From: Carnegiea gigantea
Taxonomy: Eukaryota; Streptophyta; Magnoliopsida; Caryophyllales; Cactaceae
NCBI GenBank assembly: GCA_029747015.1
Contig: JAKOGI010001975.1
Coordinates: 91,679-155,678, forward strand
DNA: 64,000 bases
Direction of reading: 5' to 3'
Shown here piece after piece: positions 21,584 through 31,348 of the stretch. Within the stretch, counting starts at the first letter, position 1; every line of letters begins with the position of its first letter. The notes under the pieces were generated by a model. The model was not told where the DNA came from. It saw nothing but the letters and a program-made list of their open reading frames with translations, and made no database searches. The position numbers and the translations under genes are program-made.

Positions 21584-22925
21584 CAAATTTTATAGCCTAT
21601 TCCAAATGTCGTATCCTCAAAGTTCTTACAGGAAAAGACTGGCCTACTACATATACTACCAAATCCTTTTCTGTTCCATTCAATCCGTCAGGATATCACT
21701 ATATTGATTATCAAAATGCTTGGTATGAAACATTTCTCTACCGACCATTCAATCATTCTTGGTTCATCAGTTTTGATACAAGACCTGAAATTACCTTTCC
21801 ATTATGGTTTTATGAATGGTGGACTATCTATGGTAGTCTGCAAATCATATGGCCAGAAGAAGTCAAAAACTCATTTCAATTTTATTCCACCTACGCCACA
21901 AATCCTCTGGACCTCACGGAAATCCTATTCCATAAGAAATTCGGTATTCCATGGATTTTTTGTTGGTCCTTCAGTATTGTGCAATATTATCCACCACCGG
22001 CATCATTCTCTCTAGTCAGGGACTATAAGATCAAATGGTGGGAAAAATTTGCAGTTCACAAGTTTTGCTCCTTAAACGTTGTTCAAGCCAAACTGCTGTA
22101 TACACCACAATCAATGATTCCAACCACACCTTCAACCCCTCAAATGAATAAAGAACTCCTTGAATTCTGTAAAAAGGAAATAGAAACCTTATTAAAAAAG
22201 AGATTAATTAAACCATCTAAGTCCCCTTGGAGCTGTGCAGCATTTTATGTTAATAATCAAGCTGAAAAGGAGCGAGGTGTACCTTGTTTAGTTATTAATT
22301 ATAAACCTTTAAACAAAGTATTACAATGGATTCGATATCCCATTCCTAATAAACGTGACTTACTCAATCACTTATATGAGGCAACAATAGTCTCAAAATT
22401 CGATATGAAAAGTGGTTTTTGGCAGATCTAAATTAAAGAGGAAGATAGGTATACGACAGCATTTACTGTCCCATTTGGACATTATGAATGGAATGTCATG
22501 CCCTTTGGTTTAAAGAACGCACCTTCGGAATTTCAAAACATTATGAATGATATTTTCAATCCTTATACTCATTTCACAATAGTATATATAGATTATGTTC
22601 TCGTCTATTCCAATAGTATTGATCAGCATTTTAAACATCTTCATACCTTTTTACACGTTATAAAAAGGAATGGATTAGTTGTAACAGCACCAAAGATGAA
22701 ACTATTCCAAACCAAAATTAGATTTTTAGGACACGATATCTATCAAGGCACTATACGCCCAATCGCTAGGGCAATTGAATTTGCAGATAAATTTCCAGAC
22801 GAAATCAAAGATAAAACTCAACTACAACGTTTTTTGGGTTGTCTTAATTATGTGTCCGAATTCTTCCCAAAATTAAGGCAGTTTTGTGAGCCTCTCTACA
22901 AAAGATTACGAAAGGATGCTCCTCC
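21584..22925 (+). pseudogene. ORF2-RT in-frame fusion with dead RT (P1)
   Basis: The core of type-B ORF2 (IAYSKCRILKVLTGKDW onward) is open and joined in frame at about 22143 to the RT. The RT palm follows (LVINYKPLN, FDMKSGFWQI), then a stop at 22432. It continues in frame from 22435 through MPFGLKNAPSEFQNIMND to the catalytic box at 22585-22596, which reads YIDY instead of YIDD. It ends at 22925 where RT sequence meets the leader end and primer site. Both the stop and the lost catalytic Asp are shared by the second copy. Confidence 0.8.
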
Positions 22926-22930
22926 TGGTA

Positions 22931-22942
22931 TGGTATCAGAGC
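22931..22942 (+). other. tRNA-Met primer binding site (P1, internal)
   Basis: Plus strand TGGTATCAGAGC, followed by the GC-rich segment (22943-23110) that precedes ORF1. Confidence 0.85.
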
Positions 22943-23110
22943 CAAGTAGGTGCCCTTAGGTAGTGTCACGCCGTTGCTAGCGTTGGTCAGCTGTTGGTCA
23001 GCCCCAGTAAGTCCGTTGGTCAGCCCAGGTGAGGTGGTCCCGGTGGGGTGGTCCCAGTGGTCCCAGTAGGATGTGCATGACTCTTAGCTAAGTGTTCCAA
23101 CGTAACTCAG

Positions 23111-25212
23111 ATGGCCTCTTGGGTTAGAGATCGTCTTAGTTTAGGTAATAGTAAGAACTCAAATGTGGTGAACAGTAGGGAAGTTAGTAGTCAAATTGAT
23201 GTAGCTAATTGAAAAATTCCTAAACAAAAGATAGAAACAATGAATAATCACATAGAAGATACTCAAAAGATTTATTACAAAACTCCCGTAGCTGAGCCAA
23301 TAGATGAAGTTACTTTATCTGTAGGTTCCCCTACCTACTCAACTATGCAACCTCCATCATTTTCCTCAATCAATACTCTTTCAACACCTTTTACAATCAA
23401 CAAGGATTACTTACGTCAAGATTTCAACTCAATAAAAAACAAAGTCAAAAGAGAATGGTTCCTTTCACACTTTGATTTAAAAGCTCAAGCATTCATTAGG
23501 CAAAAATGGTATTCATTCATGGAAAGACACCAAGTCAATATTCCTTTCTTTAATTGGTGGGCTATGTTTGCCTTAGATAATAATCTTCCAGACCCATTCC
23601 AAGTTAGTGAAATAAACACTAATATTAATTTTGCAAAAAAATGGACCCTCTTAAATGGTCAAACACTTACTTCTTTTACCCCTCCATTACAAGAAATCGT
23701 ATTAAATACCCCTGAAGGTAATATTCCAGCAGTCCCATTCAAAATAGGTAGAAATGATCCAGAAAATAATCAAGTATTACATACCGTGTCTCAAAAAGTC
23801 AATATGGTCTCTACTCAAGTTGAAGCAATTGTTAAAAAACAAGAAGTTGATTCATTAACTGAAAAATTGGAAAACTTTGATATTAATGATACTAAGAGAG
23901 ACAAACCAAACTTCGAAGATGAAATTGCAAAACCTTTATTCAAAATAAGACGTTCAAATAAGTTAGAATCTCCCTCTGTCAAAAAACGAAGAAAAACTCA
24001 AATTAATAAGAAGAAACCATATACTTACAAAAAATTAAGTCCTAAAAAGCCTACTAATACTTGTTATAAGTATGGTAAATTAGGCCACCATGCAACAAAT
24101 TGTAAAATTAAAAAGAAACTCAATAAAATCTGTGCAGAACATCCAGTCATTCAAGAAAATTTAATTACCTTATTTAAACTCAAAGACACACCTGATCAAT
24201 CAGAAAATTCGTCATCTTCATCTAATTATGAAGGCAATACTAGCAATAAACTGGAAAGTGCGTCCAGCATTGAGTCCTCAAGACTAGGCTATAAGTATAT
24301 TAATGTCATAACTAAGAGGAAATTTTTATTGGATTTTGTTGAACAAATTCAAGATACCACATTACGGAAAGAGTATTTACAAAAACTCAAAAGTATACTC
24401 ATAAAAGAAGACTCTTTAGAACCTCCTCATAAGGTAAGCACCAACCAAAAATTTGAAACACGTAGAATTCCAAATATTTTAAAACCAGTTAACATTCAAG
24501 ACTTAAAAAATGAAGTTAATAAATTAAAGACACAAATTAAGGAATTATATAAAAATTTGGAATTAGAAACAAGATTATCATTCATTGAGAATAGCTCTTC
24601 TTCAGATCAACAGTTTGTTTCAACTATTAATTAAATAAATTTCCAAAAATGGTATATTCATATTACTCTAAAAATTAAAGATAGCTTTGAATTCAATACT
24701 ATTGCATTACTAGATAGTGGCGCAGATCAAAATTGTATTCAGGAAGGATTAATTCCCTCTATATATTATGAAAAAACAAAAGAACGACTCCATAATGCTA
24801 ATGGTACGACATTACAAATTAGGTATAAATTATCTAATGCGTATATATGCAATCAGGGATTTTGTTTTAAAAACTCATTCATCCTAGTACAAGATATAAG
24901 TCAAGAAGTCGTTCTTGGAACTCCTTTCATGACTCAAATCTATCCATTCAAAGTAGATCAAATTGGTGTGCATACAGAAGTTATGGGAACAATAATATCA
25001 TTCAAATTCGTCGTCCCTATTTATCAAAAAGAGTTATCTTTATTACAAAATTCCTTCACATTAAAACAAATTAATCTTCTTCACGAAAAGAAAAAACATA
25101 TTCAATGTTTAAAAAATGAAATTATTTATAAAAAAATTGAAGAAAGGTTATAGCAACCCTCTATTCAAAAGCAAATACACGAACTTTACGAATTGTTTAA
25201 AACTGAAGTATG
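23111..25212 (+). pseudogene. Type-B ORF1 N-terminal part: truncated CP and PR (P1)
   Basis: ATG at 23111 (MASWVRDRLSLG), then Trp-to-stop at about 23211. The junction ATG at 23240 heads a 464-codon frame. The MP is absent. The CP core is also absent: RRSNKLE is joined in frame to SPSVKKRRK at about 23968, skipping ~350 residues found in type A. The knuckle at 24062-24103 reads CYKY instead of CYKC. A stop at 24632 precedes the protease (DSGADQN near 24717). Another stop at 25151 follows, and the frame is lost where RT should begin, at about 25215. In U5 the same deletion leads into RT-RNase H, so this is type B. Confidence 0.8.
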
Positions 25213-25507
25213 ATCTGATCATCTCATTATCACAACATCACAAAAAATTCACTATAAGCCCTTCTCAACCTCCTTCTCTCAAAAACCTTATACTCCAACC
25301 TTGTATCAAGTTTATTAATTCAAATCAAAGTAAGTTTTTATTCATCTCCCTTCCTCATTTCAATTCTGTTATTTTAAATTCGTTTTAATTAGCATTTCAA
25401 AAATTATTTTCCTGAATCATATCAATTTGCTACTCCGCTCCCCTGCATTAATCCACACTTAGGCCTTGCCTATTACCCGGCCTAGGTCAATCCTGCTCCT
25501 CCTGGCA
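25213..25507 (+). promoter_or_regulatory. Viral leader with splice donor (P1)
   Basis: Ordinary leader on the plus strand, beginning just downstream of where the TATA box would be; the TATA box is missing. Donor GTAAGT at 25330-25335. The GGCCTAGG-rich end runs to the primer site at 25508. Confidence 0.7.
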
Positions 25508-25519
25508 TGGTATCAGAGC
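25508..25519 (+). other. tRNA-Met primer binding site at inverted leader junction
   Basis: Plus strand TGGTATCAGAGC, immediately followed by the end of the minus-strand alternative leader of U5. Two leaders thus meet in convergent orientation. Confidence 0.8.
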
Positions 25520-25722
25520 AGGAATACCCAGCACCGATCGTACGGCATGACATATTCTGGTCCCTCAAAACGGATTTTACGCTAGGTCTCTCGGCCTCAG
25601 CAACCCTAGGTTGGCTAGTCCTAGGGACCCCGACGACCAAGAGCCGGGACTTCGTCACCCGTCTGGTCATCCCGTGAGAACGTCATCTGAGGCACGGAAT
25701 TTATAGCCTATGGTGAACCTGC
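25520..25722 (-). other. Alternative GC-rich leader segment (copy 2)
   Basis: Nearly identical to 3905-4107. The boundary with exon-like leader sequence is again exactly at CAAATCAAA. Two independent units with the same join make a chance deletion unlikely. Confidence 0.65.
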
Positions 25723-25862
25723 TTTGATTTGAATTAATAAATTTGACACAAGGTTGGAGTACAAGGTTTTTGAGAGAAGGAGGTTGAGAAGGGCTTGTAG
25801 TGAATTTTTTGTGATGTTGTGATAATGAGATGATCAGATGATGATTCTACGCTATTGAGCAT

Positions 25863-25871
25863 CTATTTATA
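25863..25871 (-). promoter_or_regulatory. TATA box of U5
   Basis: Minus-strand TATAAATAG. TGAGTCA motifs at about 26178-26268. The control region is close to that of type A, so both component types share a promoter. Confidence 0.7.
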
Positions 25872-26624
25872 GAATACAAGATGGAATTAAATGAATACAA
25901 GTGGACGATAAAGATTGAGTCTTGCGTTGATAACTTGTGCTGACAATCTTGAATTATTGCTGCTTCGTGTTGAACTTTGATCGGAACCACGTCAAAAGTG
26001 AAACAGTGTTGAATAATAATGAACCTTGGACTGTTCTTGAATTATTGTCCTTTTTAAACAGTATCTTGATGAGCTGTCTTCTTGCTCTGATGAGCTGTCC
26101 CGAACAGTGTTTAGATAAACTGTCATGAACAGTACGCTTGAATAATTGTTCTGATGTCTTGAATTGTTTGTCGGGATGAGTCATTGCCTTGGATGTTGAC
26201 ATGATGATGAGTCATGTCCTTGCATAATTATTTGCCGTGTTGAGTCATTGCTTGTCTTGATGAGTCATTGGCATGATTGAATTGAGTGGTGATACGTTGA
26301 ATTGCCTTAGTAATTGCTAGATAGCATTTTTGACTTGCTTTCCTTGGGAAAGTAACGTGGACATTGAATTACATCATTAATTGTTAGTCCTTTTGGATGC
26401 CGTGTGTAATTGAATTGCTCTTGGATTTTTCTGCATTGAACTTCGCAAAGTGGATGGCTTGAATGCATGTATGGAATTGAATGGAATCCTGCAAAACAAA
26501 AACTTCGTAAAGAAATAATGACCCTTACTTTTGCCAAAGGTCCTGACCTTTACGGGCTCTTTTCTTGATTTTGTTTTGGTAAATATTTTTTTTTTTAATA
26601 ACGACTGGGAGTAGAAGTACAAAA

Positions 26625-27860
26625 CTACTCAGTAGTCATAAGGGTCTTGAGCACATGGACCACCCCATGGATCATAGTCAGAATGATCGGAGGATGCGGG
26701 TGAAGTGGAGGAGGTCGCTTTGGATAATAATAATTGTTTTTGCTTTTGAGTAATTTGATTTCTTGCTTGACTAATTGGAGTTCATCAAGCTCATTGGATG
26801 AGGTAGCTTTGCTTGGGTCATTAGATGAGGTAGCTTTGCCTGTGTCTTTTGAAGACCGTTGTTGCTTCTTTTGAGGGGTTGAAGGTGTGGTTGGAATCAT
26901 TGATTGTGGTGTATGCAGCAGTTTGGCTTGAACAACGTTTAAGGAGCAAAACTTGTGAACTGCAAATTTTTTCCACCATTTGATCTTATAGTCCCTGACT
27001 AGAGAGAATGATGTCGGTGGTGGATAATATTGCACAATACTAAAGGACCAACAAAAAATTTATGGAATACCGAATTTCTTATGGAATAGGATTTCCGTGA
27101 GGTCCGGAGGATTTGTGGCGTAGGTGGAATAAAATTAAAATGAGTTTTTGACTTCTTCTGGCCATATGATTTGCAGACTACCATAGATAGTCCACCATTC
27201 ATAAAACCATGATGGAAAGGTAATTTCAGGTCTTGTATCAAAACTGATGAACCAAGAATGATTGAATGGTCGGTAGAGAAATGTTTCATACCAAGCATTT
27301 TGATAATCAATATAGTGATATCCTGACGGATTGAATGGAAAAGAAAAGGATTTGGTAGTATATGTAGTAGGCCAGTCTTTTCCTGTAAGAACTTTGAGGA
27401 TACGACATTTGGAATAGGCTATAAAATTTGGTGTATGTTTATCGGGAATGTGTTCAATTTCGACAGCTTTGGAATCAACCAGGATAAGTTCATAAAATTG
27501 TCGTGTTTTGAATGGAGAATCGGGAATATGGTAGCATTCTGGAAGAAACGTAGTTTTGACTAATTTATTGAGTTCGAGAAGAGATTGGGGTTCTCGGTAT
27601 TTTGTGTAAGCAACTGGATTGTGTATTGGTTTGGTGAAATATTTGGATGGATCGAAGGAAGATGTTTGAGTAGGAGATGAAGGAGGTTTGATTGAGGTGT
27701 GAGCATAGGATAATGGAGGAAAATCTGCAGAAGGTAAGGTTTGGAACTGGTTTGTAACTGGGATTGAATATTGAGGATGGGTTTGGGTTGGAGTAGCAGG
27801 TGTCATGGCATATTGCTGTGAGGTTTGAATTTTTCGTTCTTTTTTATTGTCTTGATTCAT
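26625..27860 (-). pseudogene. ORF2, type B, unknown function (U5)
   Basis: Starts MNQDNKKERKIQTSQQY at 27860. A Pro/Thr/Gln-rich N-terminal ~80 residues is followed by a domain rich in Tyr, Phe and Trp (YEWWTIYG; FCWSFSIVQYYPPP). A Ser/Lys-rich tail has repeated KATSS motifs. Stops: Gln-to-stop at 27135 and Trp-to-stop at about 27062; a frameshift near 26740 separates the main frame from a tail ending DPYDY. The same tail, in the same position, follows the type-A ORF2. Longer than type A and only weakly similar to it. Function unknown; matches florendovirus ORF2 by position. Confidence 0.65.
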
Positions 27861-27944
27861 AGTGGTGGCTGAAAATAAGACATTGAAGTTGTTAGTAGTA
27901 ATAGAACAAAATTATAGTTTTGGCCCATGCAGGTATTGAGTATG

Positions 27945-28500
27945 TTAGGATTGAGTTTTTGTCAAGGGCTGATGATGTGATCCTTGTAAAAATTCTCGTG
28001 TTAAAAAATCTGGTAAAGAATTGTCTTTGCCTTGAATGAATTCAATGTCAAAATCAAAGGCAAATAAAATAGCTTGCCAGCGGGCGAAAATTTATTTAGA
28101 AACAATGTTTTGAACATCCTTTTGGAAAATTTCTTTTGCAGATTTGCAGTCTATGTGAAGAAGAAATTTTTTATTAAATAAATCATCTTGAAATTTGGAG
28201 ATACATAAAACGATTGATAAAATTTCTTTTTTGATTGTTGAATAATTCTTTTGAGTGTCATTCCAAATGCCGGAATGGTAGCGGACTATTTGTTCGACAG
28301 AAGCAGAGGGGAGTCGCTTCTGTTGAAGGATGCCGCCGTAGCCTATGTCAGAGGCATCAGTTTGGACTATCATGAAGGCATTTGGGTGGGGTATTCCAAG
28401 ACATGGTAAGGTTTTGACTTTTTGTTTGAGTAGCTTGGCAATATTAGTATGTTCTTCAGACCATGGAGGAGAATCCTTTCATAATCTTTTGTAGAGAGGC
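27945..28500 (-). pseudogene. RNase H domain (U5)
   Basis: Begins with VQTDASDIGYGG (first catalytic Asp), then KKEILS (Glu), IDCKS (Asp) and LPDFLTRE (final Asp), all four expected acidic positions. Lesions: CGA-to-TGA stop at about 28480 in the RT-RNase H linker and Gln-to-stop at 28089-28091. The frame ends at 27945. The plus-strand copy in P1 lacks the latter stop. Confidence 0.85.
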
Positions 28501-29599
28501 TCACAAAATTGCCTTAATTTTGGGAAGAATTCAGACACATAATTAAGACAACCCAAAAAATGTTGTAGTTGAGTTTTATCTTTGATTTCGTCTAGAAATT
28601 TATCTGCAAATTCAATTGCCCTAGCGATTGGGCGTACAGTGCCTTGATAGATATCATGTCCTAAAAATCTAATTTTGGTTTGGAATAGTTCATCTTTGGT
28701 GCTGATACAACTAATCCATTCCTTTTTATAACGTGTAAAAAGTTATGAAGATGTTTAAAATGCTGATCAATACTATTGGAATAGACGAGAACATCATCTA
28801 TATATACTATTGTGAAATGAGTATAAGGATTGAAAATATCATTCATAATGTTTTGAAATTCCGAAGGTGCGTTCTTTAAACCAAAGGGCATGACATTCCA
28901 TTCATAATGTCCGAATGGGACGGTAAATGCTGTCTTATACCTATCTTCCTCTTTAATTTGGATCTGCCAAAAACCACTTTTCATATCGAATTTTGAGAAT
29001 ATTGTTGCCTCATATAAGCGGTTGAGTAAGTCACGTTTATTAGGAATGGGATATCGAATCCATTGTAATATTTTGTTTAAAGGTTTGTAATTAATAACTA
29101 AACGAGGGACACCTCGCTCCTTTTCAGCTTGATTATTAACATAAAATGCTGCACAGCTCGAAGGGGACTTAGATGGTCTAATTAATCTCTTTTTTAATAA
29201 GGTTTCTATTTTCTTTTTACAGAATTCAAGGAGTTCTTTATTCATTTGAATGGGTCTAGCTTTAGTTGGAATATTTTTTTCGGAGAAATCTTTTTCATAA
29301 GGAAGTGATATGATATGCTTTTTTCTTTGCCAAAAGGCATTGGGAAGATCAGAGCATACTTCAGTTTTAAACAATTCGTATAATTCGTGTATTTGCCTTT
29401 GAATAGAGGGTTGTTGTAACCTTTCTTCAATTTTTTTATAAATAATTTCATTTTGTAAACATTGAATATGTTTTTCCTTTTCGTGAAGAAGATTAATTTG
29501 TTTTAGTATGAAGGAATTTTGTAATAAAGATAACTCTTTTTGATAAATAGGGATGACGAATGTGAATGATATTATTATTCCCATAACTTCTGTATGCAC
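28501..29599 (-). pseudogene. Reverse transcriptase (U5)
   Basis: Open from 29599 to 28661. Motifs in order: LVINYKPLN, YPIPNKRDLL, FSKFDMKSGFWQI, AFTVPFGHYEWNVMPFGL, NAPSEFQNIM, and YIDD at 28793-28804, intact. A 1-base deletion at about 28697 shifts the frame just after YIDD; downstream the connection region (GHDIYQG, FLGCLNYVSEF) remains readable in another frame. It is the only RT in the window with an intact catalytic box. By frame it should be continuous with protease upstream and RNase H downstream. Confidence 0.9.
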
Positions 29600-31108
29600 A
29601 CCAATTTAATCTACTTTGAATGGATAGATTTGAGTCATGAAAGGAGTTCCAAGAATGACTTCTTGACTTATATCTTGTACTAGGATGAAAGAGTTTTTAA
29701 AACAAAATCCCTGATTACATATATAAGCATTAGATAATTTATACCTAATTTGTAATGCCGTACCATTAGCATTATGGAGTCGTTCTTTTGTTTTTTCATA
29801 ATATATAGAGGGAATTAATCCTTCCTGAATACAATTTTGATCTGTGCCACTATCTAGTAATGCAATAGTATTGAATTCAAAGCTATCTTTAATTTTTAGA
29901 GTAATATGAATATATCATTTTTGGAAATTTATTTGATTAATAGTTAAAACAAATTGTTGATCTGAAGAAGGGCTATTCTCAATGAACGATAATCTTGTTT
30001 CTAATTCCAAATTTTTATATAATTCCTTAATTTGTTTCTTTAATTTATTAACTTCATTTTTTAAGTCTTGAATGTTAACTAGTTTTAAAATATTTGGAAT
30101 TCTACGTGTTTCAAATTTTTGATTGGTGCTTACCTTATGAGGAGGTTCTAAAGAGTCTTCTTTTATGAGTATACTTTTGAGTTTTTGTAAATACTCTTTC
30201 TATAATGCGGTATCTTGAATTTGTTCAACGAAATCCAATAAAAATTTCCTCTTGGTTATGACATTAATATACTTATAGCCTAGTCTTGAGGACTCAATGC
30301 TGGACGCACTTTCCAGTTTATTGCTAGTATTGTCTTCATAATTAGATGAAGATGACGAATTTTCTGATTGATCAGGTGTGTCTTTGAGTTTAAATAAGGT
30401 AATTAAATTTTCTTGAATGACTGGATGTTCTGCACAGATTTTATTGAGTTTCTTTTTAATTTTACAATTTGTTGCATAGTGGCCTAATTTACCATACTTA
30501 TAACAAGTATTAGTAGGCTTTTTAGGACTTAATTTTTTGTAAGTATATGGTTTCTTCTTATTAATTTGAGTTTTTCTTTATTTTTTGACAGAGGGAGATT
30601 CTAACTTATTTGAACGTCTTATTTTGAATAAAGGTTTTGCAATTTCATCTACGAAGTTTGGTTTGTCTCTCTTAGTATCATTAATATCAAAGTTTTTCAA
30701 TTTTTCAGTTAATGAATCAACTTCTTGTTTTTTAACAATTGCTTCAACTTGAGTAGAGACCATATTGACTTGTTGAGACACGGTATGTAATACTTGATTA
30801 TTTTCTGGATCATTTCTACCTATTTTGAATGGGACTGCTGGAATATTACCTTCAGGAGTATTTAATACGATTTCTTGTAATGGAGGAGTAAAAGAAGTAA
30901 GTGTTTGACCATTTAAGAGGGTCCATTTTTTTGCAAAATTAATATTAGTGTTTATTTCACTAACTTGGAATAGGTCTGGAAGATTATTATCTAAGGCAAA
31001 CATAGCCCACCAATTAAAGAAAGAAATATTGACTTGGTGTCTTTCCATGAATGAATACCAATTTTGCTTAATGAATGCTTGAGCTTTTAAAACAAAGTCA
31101 GAAGAGAA
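29600..31108 (-). pseudogene. Type-B ORF1: truncated CP, knuckle and protease (U5)
   Basis: CP N-terminal part open 31048-30578 (FMERHQVNISFFNWW...), then RRSNKLE joined to SPSVKK as in P1, so the CP core is absent. An in-frame stop follows the join at about 30578. The knuckle at 30464-30505 reads CYKYGKLGHYATNC (first-pair Cys lost). Further stops: about 30201 and about 29607. Protease motif near 29845 reads DSGTD instead of DSGAD. The unit begins abruptly at about 31108, fused to the leader of U4. Confidence 0.8.
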
Positions 31109-31348
31109 CCCCAGGAGGAGCAGGACCGACCTAGGCCACTATGCAACAAATTGAAATGATGCAGGAAAATAATTTTTGAAATGCTAATTAAAACGAATTT
31201 AAAATAACAGAATTGAAATGAGGAAGGGAGATGAATAAAACTTACTTTGATTTGAATTAATAAACTTGATACAAGGTTGGAGTACAAGGTTTTTGAGAGA
31301 AGGAGGTTGAGAAGGGCTTGTAGTGAATTTGTTGTGATGTTGTGATGA

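Larger units (their letters stand above)
21190..25519 (+). mobile_element. Chimeric plus-strand pararetrovirus block P1
   Basis: Plus-strand assembly of type-B pieces out of normal order: RT linker, RNase H C-terminus, ORF2 core, RT, primer site, ORF1 CP-PR and leader. At most joints the flanking parents share a few bases (GATC at 21193; ATTCAAC near 21283; TCAAA near 22143; CTCCTCC near 22920; CTGATC near 25215). The whole block recurs at 59782-64000. Repeated microhomology-mediated rearrangement is inferred. Confidence 0.75.
25520..31108 (-). mobile_element. RT-bearing pararetrovirus unit U5 (type B)
   Basis: The only copy here with RT and RNase H in normal order. Right to left: truncated CP, zinc-knuckle linker, protease, RT, RNase H, type-B ORF2, control region (TATA 25863-25871), alternative leader. 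Its 5' end is cut at about 31108 within CP, so its primer site and N-terminus are missing. Confidence 0.85.

Noticed and set aside
25482..25670. Basic minus-strand frame ([11 protein letters not shown] start) in the alternative leader, also in U1
   Set aside because: Short, no recognisable family, and it runs into unrelated sequence at its 3' end in each copy. Treated as leader or exon DNA rather than a gene.
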